Assembly: GCA_902812385.1 (NCBI GenBank)
Contig: CADDZD010000021.1
Location: 1 to 32,787, forward strand
From: Clostridia bacterium
GTDB lineage: Bacteria; Bacillota; DSM-12270; Thermacetogeniales; Thermacetogeniaceae
DNA: 32,787 nt
Direction: 5' to 3'
This document shows positions 7,334 to 15,628 of this stretch, one piece after another. Within the stretch, counting starts at the first letter, position 1; each line of letters begins with the position of its first letter. The notes below the pieces were generated by a model. That model was not told where the DNA came from and did not search any database. It saw only the letters and a program-made list of their open reading frames with translations. The position numbers and the translations under genes are program-made.

Positions 7334-7634
7334 AGAAGCATTACCCCCCGTTCATTCACAAACCGTGCAAATCGATCCAAGCACAATTCTTATTCTGTTC
7401 GACGCCGACCGTCCGATTCCTGCCTCCGGTTAATAGAAGTACGAAAGGGCCGGGCGGGTTATGCAGATCCACCGCTTCGACGCCGCCCGGGGTCGGCACC
7501 CCGACGGCGGCCTTCCGGAGGCCTTATCCGCATCCGTTGAAGGAGAGGGGCCGGCGGGCGCGAAAAATCCCGGCCGTGCCGCAGGCCGGGACTCGGGGGC
7601 AGCGGCCGGAGCCGCCGTAAATCCCTCCCCTTCC
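7334..7634. other. Intergenic region upstream of the O-antigen ligase gene
   Basis: About 300 bases without a credible gene. It holds the terminator of the HD gene (7562-7590) and, beyond it, the presumed promoter of the ligase gene, whose GGGGGG ribosome-binding stretch precedes ATG 7333 by about 10 bases. I could not identify clear -35/-10 elements. Confidence 0.4.
7562..7590 (-). terminator. Intrinsic terminator of the HD-domain gene
   Basis: On the minus strand, arms CCCGGCC and GGCCGGG (7584-7590 and 7569-7575) close an 8-base loop and are followed by ATTTTTCG. It lies 45 bases after the stop of the HD gene. Confidence 0.8.
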
Positions 7635-8183
7635 CTACAGCCCCAGGGAAGGGGCGATCTCCTGCATAGCCTTGAGGGCGATCTCGATGAACTCCTCCAG
7701 CGGCAGGCCGAACTCCTCGCAGGTTCTGATCTGCTCCCGGTTGGCCCCCCGGGCGAAGGCCTTGTCCTTGAACTTCTTCTTCAACGATTTCACCTGGACC
7801 TCCGCCAGGGTGCGGGACGGCATCATGTAGGCCGTGGCGGTGATCAGGCCGGACAGGGGGTCGGTGGCGTAGAGGGCTTTGTCCAGAAGGGTGACGCGGG
7901 GAATGTCGTGCAGGCCGTGGGCCCTGACGGCCTGCACCAGATCCCCGTCCAGCCCCATCTCCTCCAGCCACTCCGCCCCCACGATGCTGTGGCGGTCCGG
8001 GTCGTCTTTCGTCACCTCGTAATCGATGTCGTGCAGCAGGCCGGTGAGGTACCACTTCTCCTCGTCCTCGCCGAACCGCCGGGCCAACCCCCGCATGATC
8101 GCCGCGGTGGCCAGCATGTGGTTCACCAGGTTCTGGTCCTGCACCTTTTCCTTCACCAAAGCCAGAGCTTCGTCTCCGGTCAC
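7635..8183 (-). CDS. HD-domain hydrolase (COG2316-type HDIG protein)
   Basis: A 182-residue metal-dependent phosphohydrolase. Residues 22-130 form the HD domain: LLHDIDYEVTKDDPDRHS contains the metal-binding HD pair (H51, D52) and a downstream His, and VRAHGLHD gives a further histidine. The C-terminal half (DPLSGLITATAYMMPSRTLA; KAFARGANREQI) is typical of the predicted HD-superfamily hydrolases of COG2316, whose substrate is unknown. It starts at GTG 8183 with GGAGG 9 bases upstream. It is a single-gene unit ended by the terminator at 7562. Confidence 0.85.
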   Translation of the reverse strand: MTGDEALALVKEKVQDQNLVNHMLATAAIMRGLARRFGEDEEKWYLTGLLHDIDYEVTKDDPDRHSIVGAEWLEEMGLDGDLVQAVRAHGLHDIPRVTLLDKALYATDPLSGLITATAYMMPSRTLAEVQVKSLKKKFKDKAFARGANREQIRTCEEFGLPLEEFIEIALKAMQEIAPSLGL

Positions 8184-8341
8184 GAACGATTCCTCCCCGT
8201 TCTCGATGGTTTCCCCGACAAGTTCTCACACACTATTATACAATTTTTGCGCCCGTTTTTCCGCGTGTCGGAAACAAGGCTCTTATATAACGGCCCATTA
8301 TTCCCTGTACAAGGCTCAGAAGTAACCTTATAATGAAAATG

Positions 8342-8365
8342 TACGGGTAGCCCTACGGGTAGCCC
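8342..8365 (+). repeat. Tandem 12-bp repeat
   Basis: TACGGGTAGCCC occurs twice in direct succession. A third exact copy of the 12-mer is present on the minus strand at 25499-25510, in the decayed NAD-kinase tail. Confidence 0.8.
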
Positions 8366-8447
8366 TGATATATGTACGTCCCATACTTTTGTAACGCATA
8401 TCGACCTGGAAGCTAAGGAAGTAATAATTTTAGGGGGGTGAACGGAA

Positions 8448-9047
8448 ATGCCTGCACGCCGTTTTTTGGTGATAATCGAACAAGACGAAGACGGCAAATA
8501 CGTTGCCTCCGTGCCTTGTCTTCCCGGCTGCCACACTCAGGCGGATAATCTGACCGACCTGGAGAAACGCATTCAAGAGGCAATAAGGCTTTATCTTGAT
8601 GAGAACATCGACGCCGTTTCGGCAGAAAAGAGTTCAGCCCCGGCTTCCGGGTGCCCGGGAATGAAACAAGACCCTCCGTTAAATCCAGTCGCTCAGGTTG
8701 AAGTCCTCGGCGAAGGGGTTCACGAAAGCAACCCCCTCGACGGTCCTCCCCGGCGTAAAATCTTCACTGAAGATCACCGGTATCTGGTTGAGGCGCGCCG
8801 CCGCCCAAATCTGGGCATCCCAATAGGAAAACCCGTGCTGCCGGACACCTCTGACGGCCTCCAGAACGATCAGCCCGGTAAGCTCCAGCACTTCCCAGGA
8901 CTGCAGATAATTCTCCATACTGGCGGCTACCCTTTCCCAACTCAAAGGGTTCGGTATTTTACGGGTCACGGCCACCGCGAACTCGGCCAGTACCTGTGCG
9001 GTCAGCGCTCCCTTGCGGAACGTCGCCAGGTGGTCAAGCACTTTTAG
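8448..9047 (+). CDS. HicB-like antitoxin with aberrant read-through C-terminus
   Basis: Residues 1-50 are a clear HicB/UPF0150 fold: FLVIIEQDEDGKYVASVPCL, LPGCHTQADNLTDLEKRIQE, AIRLYLDENID. The normal family ends near residue 60-75, or continues with a DNA-binding domain. Here the frame runs on to 199 residues, but from about base 8679 it is only the antisense of vapC and has no domain character, so the true end was probably lost. The ATG has a good ribosome binding site (GGGGGGTG, 7 bases away). No HicA toxin gene is seen. An upstream frame ending AKEVIILGG stops with a TGA inside this ribosome binding site, suggesting that a partner gene once preceded it. Confidence 0.6.
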   Translation: MPARRFLVIIEQDEDGKYVASVPCLPGCHTQADNLTDLEKRIQEAIRLYLDENIDAVSAEKSSAPASGCPGMKQDPPLNPVAQVEVLGEGVHESNPLDGPPRRKIFTEDHRYLVEARRRPNLGIPIGKPVLPDTSDGLQNDQPGKLQHFPGLQIILHTGGYPFPTQRVRYFTGHGHRELGQYLCGQRSLAERRQVVKHF

Positions 9048-9128
9048 CGCCTGCGACTGCTTTACGGGCTCGGATATGTCATATGCATATACCAGGACAT
9101 TGGTATCCACAAGAGTCTTAACGGTCAT
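8679..9128 (-). CDS. vapC: VapC-type PIN-domain ribonuclease toxin
   Basis: A 149-residue PIN domain. The acidic residues that bind metal are present: D8 in VDTNVLVYAYD, E49 in QVLAEF, and D104 in SYWDAQIWAAA; the ending VEGVAFVNPFA is also typical. VapC toxins cut tRNA or rRNA until bound by their antitoxin. It overlaps the end of the ribbon-helix-helix gene by 11 bases, the normal antitoxin-first order and coupling. The pair appears intact, unlike the other toxin-antitoxin loci in this window. Confidence 0.85.
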   Translation of the reverse strand: MTVKTLVDTNVLVYAYDISEPVKQSQALKVLDHLATFRKGALTAQVLAEFAVAVTRKIPNPLSWERVAASMENYLQSWEVLELTGLIVLEAVRGVRQHGFSYWDAQIWAAARLNQIPVIFSEDFTPGRTVEGVAFVNPFAEDFNLSDWI

Positions 9129-9384
9129 AGAGGTCGTCCCTCAGCCAGGTTCTGCCGTCCTTTCCCCGCAGAGGCCGCGTTTCACCCCGCATCTTGCCCC
9201 GCTCCTGTATGAAAGACCTTTCCGCCTCCCAGGCTCTCAGATTGCGCCCGGCCACCAAACCGGTGTTCAGATGCGCTTCCAGGGCCCGCCGCACCAGCTC
9301 CGCTTCCGTAGTCCCCATCGCCCGGGCCAGCTTTTTCAAAAGGTAATCATGGTGGGGATCGATATAGAACTGCTTGCGGATCAC
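9118..9384 (-). CDS. vapB: Ribbon-helix-helix antitoxin (VapB-like)
   Basis: Starts at GTG 9384, 5-6 bases after GGGGGGTGA; the upstream ATG codons lie in the promoter palindrome and are rejected. The 88-residue product has RKQFYIDPHHDYLLKKLARA (the DNA-contacting strand and first helix) and TEAELVRRALEAHLN (second helix), a CopG/MetJ ribbon-helix-helix fold. The Arg/Glu-rich C-terminal tail (GRTWLRDDLYDR) would wrap VapC. It is expected to repress its own promoter at 9404-9439. Confidence 0.8.
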   Translation of the reverse strand: MIRKQFYIDPHHDYLLKKLARAMGTTEAELVRRALEAHLNTGLVAGRNLRAWEAERSFIQERGKMRGETRPLRGKDGRTWLRDDLYDR

Positions 9385-9403
9385 GTTCTCACCCCCCGAT
9401 TTC

Positions 9404-9439
9404 GTATACATTATGATATACATAATATGGCTCTGTCAA
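9404..9439 (-). promoter_or_regulatory. vapBC promoter with overlapping operator palindrome
   Basis: On the minus strand, TTGACA (9434-9439) and CATAAT (9410-9415) are 18 bases apart. The perfect palindrome ATTATG-ATATA-CATAAT (9410-9426) covers the -10 and part of the spacer, as expected for autorepression by the antitoxin. It lies about 25 bases upstream of the GTG start. Confidence 0.7.
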
Positions 9440-9702
9440 GCCGGATTCCAAGGACACAGGGTGTTCGCCTACCAGGATTATCCGCCTTACCGAAAATCAA
9501 AGAAAGCCGGACGGAGGTTGTTTTTCGACCACAGCGTTTTGCCCCGGAAGGCCGTGCCCGGGAAGATCTAAGAAGGCGGACCGAAATCCGGGTTTATTGA
9601 AACAAGAAGGATCTTGCCCGTGACACCGGATTAAAGTAATATGTTTTTGCAAAAACCCATGCTCCGGCGCAACGATATACGGCGACCCACGGAGGGAGAA
9701 AC

Positions 9703-10672
9703 ATGCGAGGAAAAGTGTTGCGGAAAGTTCTGTGGCTGCTGCTCACCGTCGGTCTGACCGCGGGTATCATCTTCCTGCCTTTCCTGCACAGGAGCGGATC
9801 CGGCCGTGCCATGCGCGATCCGGAAGAGAAAGAAAGGGAGGAACGGCAGGCGGCGACGGCCCCGGTCTATTACCGGGACGGGGTGATCGTCTTGATGTAT
9901 CACAATATCAATCCCCGTGCCACGGGGAGGGGAACGATTACTCCGCAACGCTTCAAAAGCGAGCTGGACCTGTTAAGGAGAAAGGGTTTTCACTTTATCG
10001 GCGCCCCCCAGCTGGCGGCCTTTCTCGACCGTCACGGATCCGTTCCCCCCAACGCCGTCCTTGTGAGCTTTGACGACGGCTACGAGGGAACCTATCGGTA
10101 CGCCCTCCCGGTGCTCGAGGAGGAGCACGCCCCGGCGTTGCTTTTCATCATCGAAGGGTCAATGGGGTCCAGGCCCGGAATGCTCACCTGGCCGGAGATC
10201 AGATCTCTTGAGAGAAGCGGCCTGGTGACCATCGGCGGCCATACCTACGAGCAGCATTACCGGTTTCGGGAAGAGGGCGTAACCTACCCTATACCGGCAA
10301 CGGTATGCCACATCCGATCACCCCGGACCGGGAAAAGGGAGAGCGCCGCCGAATATGAGGAGAGGATGCTGACCGACAGCCGCAGAGCCCAAAGGGTTTT
10401 GTACTCCGAACTCGGTCATACAACCTTATTTCGCCTTTCCTTACGGCGCTTATAACCCACAGCTCGTAAGGATCCTGCATTCGGCAGGATACCGCTATAT
10501 GTTCACCGTCATCAGGGGTTTCAACACGGCGGAACAGGATCCGGCACACCTCTACAGGATCAACGCAGGCGCCCCATGGGTTTCCCCGGAGCGCCTCTAC
10601 GCCGCCATCAGGTATGCGGTGCTCAAAGGGAAGCTCCACGGCCGTATGCCCGACACCTGGATCCCGATCTGA
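9703..10672 (+). pseudogene. Polysaccharide deacetylase, membrane-anchored, frameshifted
   Basis: Starts at ATG 9703 after GGAGGGAGAAAC. A membrane anchor spans residues 5-27 (VLWLLLTVGLTAGIIFLPFL). The NodB-type deacetylase domain follows: VLMYHNI, LVSFDDGYEGTYRYALPVLE (metal and catalytic Asp) and IGGHTYEQHY. The first frame ends at 10455 in nonsense, while another frame from about 10418 gives the missing motif FAFPYGAYNPQLVRIL and continues to PDTWIPI, stopping at 10672. One inserted or two deleted bases near 10415-10425 explain this. Deacetylases of this family remove acetyl groups from peptidoglycan or exopolysaccharide, as PgaB/PdaA do. Either the gene is dead or the sequence has an error. 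Confidence 0.8.
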
Positions 10673-10682
10673 AAACACCCCA

Positions 10683-10982
10683 TTACAGTATTTTTTCAAG
10701 GAGCGTGTAAGGAAGACCGAATGCCTCAGCCTCCGCCTTGTGGGTTATATGAGCCTTTAAGACGTTAAGGCCCTTCGCCAACTCCTTGTTATCCTGAACC
10801 GCCTTCTTCCAGCCCTTGTCGGCGGTTCCAGGGCATACGGCAGGGTAACGTTGGTCAGAGCAAAGGTCGATGTCCTGGGTACGGCAGCCGGTATATTGGC
10901 AACAGAATAGTGGATTATCCCGAATTCTTCAAAGGTAGACTCTCTGTGGGAGGTGACCCGGTCAATCGTTTCCACGGAACCA
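10683..10982 (-). pseudogene. ald: Alanine dehydrogenase, C-terminal remnant
   Basis: The minus strand encodes [31 protein letters not shown] and NVTLPYALE, hallmarks of the C-terminal third of L-alanine dehydrogenase (NAD-dependent alanine/pyruvate interconversion). After YALE one base is missing near 10825-10830; the next frame continues [20 protein letters not shown] and ends THKAEAEAFGLPYTLLEKIL at TAA 10683-10685. The N-terminal two thirds are absent: similarity stops exactly where the repeat at 10983 begins. So the gene was cut by the event that placed the chemoreceptor cassette here, and it also carries a frameshift. Confidence 0.8.
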
Positions 10983-11035
10983 GCTAAAAAATTAAATGAC
11001 GGATTCGAGGCGAATCCCCCGGTCATACCTTGAAA
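10983..11035 (-). repeat. Inverted repeat A bounding the chemoreceptor gene; doubles as terminator
   Basis: Read on the minus strand it contains TTTCAAGGTATGACCGG, a hairpin GGATTCG-CCT-CGAATCC with outer arms ATGAC/GTCAT, then TTTAATTTTTTAGC. The same elements occur in the opposite orientation at 13162-13221. For the chemoreceptor gene it is placed correctly to act as an intrinsic terminator. Confidence 0.8.
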
Positions 11036-13121
11036 CGTTGCACCAATTGATTTAGTTTTTCAGCTTGCTCGGTCTGGTTTTGTATAACTGAGACTACCTC
11101 TTCTATGGCCTTGGTGATTTCGTTCATACTTTGGGAAATCTTTTGGGCTCCCGTTGATGCCTTTTCTGCGAATGAGGCTACGGATTCAATAGCCCTGCTC
11201 GCTTCATCAATTGAAGCCCTCATCTGTTGTGCGCCGGCCGTGAAATGTTTGATGAGATTGTTCATTTTTTCGGCATCTGCTTGATAATTTAAACCTGCTG
11301 TTGCCAGCTTTTTGTAATCATCTTTCACTTTTTCGTCGATGAAACGGAGAACTTCTTCGGTGTTCTCCGACAAGTATTGAAAGGCGTTCTGCACCTGCTT
11401 GGTAAGAGACTGCACGGTGGAAACGGTTGTTGCGGATTGTTCTGCCAGTTTTCGCACCTCGTCGGCCACCACGGCGAAACCCCTGCCCTGCTCGCCGGCC
11501 CGTGCTGCTTCGATAGCGGCGTTCAACGCCAGCAGGTTCGTCTGCTCGGCTATACCCGATATGATATCTGCGGCTTTGTCGATTTCGGCGACCACTTTAC
11601 CTTCCTCGATCGCCTTTTTGATCCGCTCCTCTTTTTCCCTGTATAACTTTTCGCTGATGCTGATGGCCTCTTCGATGTCTTTCTTTATACTCTCGGCGCG
11701 CTTTTTGGCCTCATTTGCGCTTTGAACCCCTTCTTCGGCGTTTTTCAATAGATCCGCGGCTGCTCTGGAGATTTCTTGTCCGGAGGCATTGATTTCTTCG
11801 GTGGCCGCGCTGGAGGCTTCCATGCTGACGGCAATCTCGTGGGTCATATTGTTGCTGTTTTCAATTTGGGCTGCAAGCTGTTGTGCTGTTGCGGACAATT
11901 GCTGGCAGGAGTCGCTCAAATCGTTGGCGCTGATTGAGGTATATTTGATATTCTCTCTAAGATATTCGATCATTTTATTGAAGGATTTTGCCAGGAGGCC
12001 GATTTCGTCTTTGGTATCCACGTTTACGTCGGAAGTGAGATCCCCTGCGGCAGCCGCCTCTGCTGCACTAACCAACTTCAAGATCGGCCTTGAAAAACGA
12101 CTTCCAAGATACCAGGCGATTAAAATTGACAAAACGATCCCTATCAATGCCACTGTTATGACAATGTAACGCAGGCTTGTTACAGGCTCATTACCTCCTT
12201 TTCCGGGACGCTGATGAGGAAAGTTTGTCCGTTTGCCAGACGAAAGTATGCTATCAGATCTTTTTGGCCGTTGTATGTGTGTTCCATAACTCCCGACGAG
12301 TTTCTAACGATTTGTTCGTAAACGTCCTTGAAGGATCCATGCTCAACTTTTAACAGGTTATCTTTTTCGCTGAAGGTTTTGTGTACTAGAAAATTGTAGT
12401 CCGGGCTTAATAGGTAGGCGAAACCGGTTTTATATAGTTTAATACCGGCGATCTGATTGCGGAAACTTGTAAAGTCTATGTCCATACCTGCCACACCCAG
12501 CAGGGTTCCGTCCCGGGCGTATATGGGTGCGGCGTAAGTGACCATATATATTTTAAGGTTGCTGTCCAGGTAGGGGTCGGTCCAAACTCCCTTTCTGGAT
12601 TGAACCGGCCCGTAGTACCACTCCATAGCCGGGTCCTCCGGCTTGAACTGCTCCTTTACCAGGAAGTTGTTCAATGTAAACTCCCCGTCTATCATCGTAT
12701 AGATATTTTGATACAGTTCGTTTCCCAGTTCCGGGGCAAGGACTATATATGCGTTCATGGTCTGTTTTGTTTCGGATGCAAGTTGTTTTACGATGGGACC
12801 CAACCTATCGTTGTAATCTTTTAGATAGGCAGGGTCGCTCTTAATTCTCGATATATCTGCCATGGAAGCGGCCGTTGCCGCCAGATCCTGGACTGCTTTT
12901 TCAACCTCCCTATTATAAGTGTTAAAAGTATATGCTTCACTTTTGGCCATATATAGTAGTTTGTTTTTAGCTTCCGTTTTCACTACTGCGGCACCGCGAA
13001 TTATAGTGATCAAACCGATTATAAACACGACAACAACGGAACAAGCGACGATAGCCAGCATAATTTTATGCTGCAGCTTTCCCAACATAAAACCAAGCCT
13101 CCTCAATATGATATTTGACAT
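11023..13121 (-). pseudogene. Methyl-accepting chemotaxis protein (dCache-HAMP-MCPsignal), split by a frameshift
   Basis: Two adjoining frames form one chemoreceptor. The first (13121-12180) has a membrane segment at about residues 19-41, a dCache-type extracellular sensor (YYGPVQSRKGVWTDPYLDSN, VAGMDIDF) and ends EKEVMSL. The second resumes at [17 protein letters not shown], with the second membrane segment, HAMP ([20 protein letters not shown]) and the signalling hairpin with the CheA/CheW contact [20 protein letters not shown], ending VQRFKV. One base missing near 12185-12190 (GTAAT-GAG) breaks the frame. dCache receptors often sense amino acids, so a link to the glycine genes is possible but not shown. 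It is bounded by inverted repeats. Confidence 0.85.
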
Positions 13122-13161
13122 AACTGAGGTGGATGTTATGTGGTTAAAATTACACTCCCTC

Positions 13162-13221
13162 TTTCAAGGTATGACCGGCGGCCCGTTCGCCTCGAATCCG
13201 TCCTTCGTATAATTTTTTAGC
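13162..13221 (+). repeat. Inverted repeat B bounding the chemoreceptor gene
   Basis: On the plus strand it reads TTTCAAGGTATGACCGGCGG, TTCGCCTCGAATCCGTCCTT and AATTTTTTAGC, matching repeat A (10983-11035) in inverted orientation except for a few substitutions and about 7 extra bases. The last codons of the HAD gene lie inside it. Confidence 0.8.
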
Positions 13222-13940
13222 AGATCGGTGATGTATTGCCGTATCTCATTCCAGGAAGAGAGCATAATAACCATCTTGGGATCATAGGGAAGCGAGTGCT
13301 TCCCATATTTTTCTTTAACATCTTTTTCGGTAAGATTGTTCGTATACAGAATACCCGGAACACCATTTGCATTGAAAGCGCAGACGTCCTCTATGATATC
13401 ACCCACGCCGGCCATTACATGACGCTCACCACAGATACGCCGGACGCTCTTTTTCTTGAACTCAAAAGACAAGCGTCTGAAGTGCTTATACTCCTCGGGT
13501 GGAAAATCATGATCCAGAATAATGAGTTTGCTCCGTAAGCCGACATCCGGAAAATTAAACTCTTTCAATTGCCATAAGGTTGCCTCATAGAGAGATTTAT
13601 TTCTGGCGCTTAAATAATAAATATCTACGTGTCGGCTGAACCCCGTTAAAACCAGGCTGGAATCTTCTATTTCCGAGAAGAACCACGGCTCGTAGTATTT
13701 ATTGCCGAAGAGGGTTTGATAAAAAAGATCCTTAATATCCTCCAGGGAACCACAATGCTCCGGAACCGTTTTCCGGTTGATTAGCTTTTGATATAACCGT
13801 TCAAGAAGCATATCTACGTCCGGGGCATCATGATCGATCTCTATTTGAAACAATTCCTGCAAGATCTTGTTTCTTCGAAGCCTCTGGGAAAGCAGGGTAC
13901 CGTCGATGTCCACTATCAATACCGGCCTACTATTCTCCAT
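13164..13940 (-). CDS. HAD-superfamily hydrolase
   Basis: Start taken at ATG 13940 (MENSRPVLIVDIDGTLLSQ), with GGGGGAG just upstream; an earlier ATG at 14000 would overlap pdxT. HAD motif I is VDIDGT (nucleophile Asp), motif II is in YYLSARNKSLYEA, and motif IV is GVGDIIEDV. A cap-like helical insert lies between motifs I and II. The substrate is unknown. It is the last gene of the glycine-cleavage train, 27 bases after pdxT, so a PLP- or cofactor-related phosphatase is conceivable but unsupported. Its last residues (DGFEANGPPVIP) are encoded by repeat B, suggesting that the natural C-terminus was replaced. Confidence 0.75.
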   Translation of the reverse strand: MENSRPVLIVDIDGTLLSQRLRRNKILQELFQIEIDHDAPDVDMLLERLYQKLINRKTVPEHCGSLEDIKDLFYQTLFGNKYYEPWFFSEIEDSSLVLTGFSRHVDIYYLSARNKSLYEATLWQLKEFNFPDVGLRSKLIILDHDFPPEEYKHFRRLSFEFKKKSVRRICGERHVMAGVGDIIEDVCAFNANGVPGILYTNNLTEKDVKEKYGKHSLPYDPKMVIMLSSWNEIRQYITDLLKNYTKDGFEANGPPVIP

Positions 13941-13966
13941 TTCTCCCCCAAAATTCAACCAGGCAT

Positions 13967-14557
13967 CTAAACAGAAACTACCTTTTTCCTCTCTCCACAA
14001 AACATTTCGAGAAAATATCGGTGCAACCGCAGGTCCCCGGTAAGTTCCGGGTGAAAAGTCGCCGCCAGCAGATTGCCCTGGCGTACCAGGACGATTCCTC
14101 CCTTGTGGCGGGCAAGCACGTTTACTCCCGGGCCCACCCTTTCAATACGGGGGGCCCGGATAAATACGGCCGGAAAAGGTTCTTTCCCCAGAACGGGGAT
14201 ATCAACCTCAACCTCGAAACTGTCAATCTGCCGTCCGTAAGCATTGCGCCTGACTTCGATATCCATCAATCCCAGCCAACGTCTTTCCGCTTCGATCTTA
14301 CCTGCCAGGAGTATCGCGCCGGCACAGGTTCCAAAGATCGGCATTCCGCTATTCGCCTTGGCGATGATAATCTCCATCAGCCTGTAATCTCTTAGCAGTT
14401 TCCCGATGACCGTACTTTCTCCTCCCGGAATGATCAAGGCGTCTATAAACTGCAGTTCGGTCGGTTTTCTTATTTCAACGGCTTCGCAACCGCATTTGCG
14501 CAGTGCTTCGGCATGCTCCCGGAAAGCTCCTTGCATCGCCAAGATACCTGTTCTCAT
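13967..14557 (-). CDS. pdxT: Pyridoxal 5'-phosphate synthase glutaminase subunit PdxT
   Basis: Class I glutamine amidotransferase that feeds ammonia to PdxS for one-step PLP synthesis from ribose-5-phosphate, glyceraldehyde-3-phosphate and glutamine. All hallmarks are present in 196 residues: GILAMQGAFREHAEAL, PGGES at 45-49, nucleophile C78 in FGTCAGAILLA, and the H169/E171 pair in TFHPELTGD. It lies 58 bases after lplA. Its partner pdxS is not adjacent but about 8 kb upstream on the same strand, with the whole gcv operon in between. PLP is the cofactor of the P-proteins encoded here. Confidence 0.95.
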   Translation of the reverse strand: MRTGILAMQGAFREHAEALRKCGCEAVEIRKPTELQFIDALIIPGGESTVIGKLLRDYRLMEIIIAKANSGMPIFGTCAGAILLAGKIEAERRWLGLMDIEVRRNAYGRQIDSFEVEVDIPVLGKEPFPAVFIRAPRIERVGPGVNVLARHKGGIVLVRQGNLLAATFHPELTGDLRLHRYFLEMFCGERKKVVSV

Positions 14558-14614
14558 GCCGCTTCCTTTCCTCGTATTATATTATAAGATAAAAATTCGA
14601 GACCGATTGATAAA

Positions 14615-15607
14615 TCAGCCGATCAGCAGCCCGACCATGGAGTCAACATCCAATCCGTTCACATAAGAGGACGGATCTGCTTTTTCAAGGGCCCGTCTGA
14701 GCGCCGCTTCCTGGAAAGGCAGATTGATAAGGCATTCCTCCAGGCCGGAGATCTCCTCTTTACCGAAAAAATCACCGTAGATCTTGCAGCCCGCGATTTT
14801 TCCGTCCCTGATATCAAGCAGCACTTCCAGCTTGCCCCAGTCGAAGCGCCCCGACTTCCGCAAACCATAACCCGGTGACGCTCCATAATTCCATTCCCAG
14901 GTGCCGTATTTCGTTCTCACCAGATCCTCAACCCTAGCAAAATCCCTTTCGGAGAGGTGGTATTCCGCTTTTTGCGCGCCAACCTCTTGAAAAACGGCTT
15001 TCACAAGGGCGGCCTTGAACTCCTCCATTTCCAGGGGCCCCGGCAAATGCTCTTTAATGTTGGTCACCCTGCTCCTTACGGAGGCGACACCTTTTGCCAC
15101 CAGTTTTTCTTGGCCGACATGCAAGGCTCGCACCAGGTTACTCATGTCGGAATCAAAGAGGAGTGTCCCGTGGTGCAGAAAGGAGTCTCCGTGACGGTAC
15201 TGGGCATTACCGGAAACCTTCTTGCCCGCCACCAGTATGTCGTTCCTCCCGGCGAATTCTGCCGCAACGCCAAGGGATCTCAAGGCGGCTACCACCGGCC
15301 TGGCGAAGCTTTCAAAATCGTAATGCCCCGTTCTTTGTCCCCTGACAATGAAGGTGAAGTTCAGATTTCCTAGATCGTGGTAGACGGCCCCGCCGCCGGT
15401 CAGCCTCCTCACCACCGCAATCCCTTTTGCTTTAACAAACTCGTGGTTGATTTCGTCCCAGGTATTCTGGTTTCTCCCCACAATGATGGCCGGGCTGTTC
15501 TGCCAGAGCATAAAAAGATCATCCTTAAAGTCGAGCTCTTTCAGCAAATACTCCTCCAGGGCCAGGTTGAAATAGGGGTTAATAGAATCGTTGATAACCT
15601 GGATCAT
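14615..15607 (-). CDS. lplA: Lipoate-protein ligase A
   Basis: Attaches lipoate (through lipoyl-AMP) to the H protein. The 330 residues cover both domains: the N-terminal ligase with VVRRLTGGGAVYHDLGNLNF (lipoyl-AMP binding) and GRNDILVAGKKVSGNAQYR (catalytic Lys), and the C-terminal accessory domain from about residue 235 (KYGTWEWNYGASPGYGLRKS). So it is an LplA of the complete type rather than the split form. AGGAGG precedes ATG 15607. It lies 21 bases after lpd and is expected to lipoylate the GcvH encoded upstream. Confidence 0.93.
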   Translation of the reverse strand: MIQVINDSINPYFNLALEEYLLKELDFKDDLFMLWQNSPAIIVGRNQNTWDEINHEFVKAKGIAVVRRLTGGGAVYHDLGNLNFTFIVRGQRTGHYDFESFARPVVAALRSLGVAAEFAGRNDILVAGKKVSGNAQYRHGDSFLHHGTLLFDSDMSNLVRALHVGQEKLVAKGVASVRSRVTNIKEHLPGPLEMEEFKAALVKAVFQEVGAQKAEYHLSERDFARVEDLVRTKYGTWEWNYGASPGYGLRKSGRFDWGKLEVLLDIRDGKIAGCKIYGDFFGKEEISGLEECLINLPFQEAALRRALEKADPSSYVNGLDVDSMVGLLIG

Positions 15608-15628
15608 GGGAACCCTCCTCTCGGGAAA

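Noticed and set aside
8342-8365. CRISPR-like repeats
   Set aside because: Only two adjacent 12-bp units with no spacers and no cas genes in the window.
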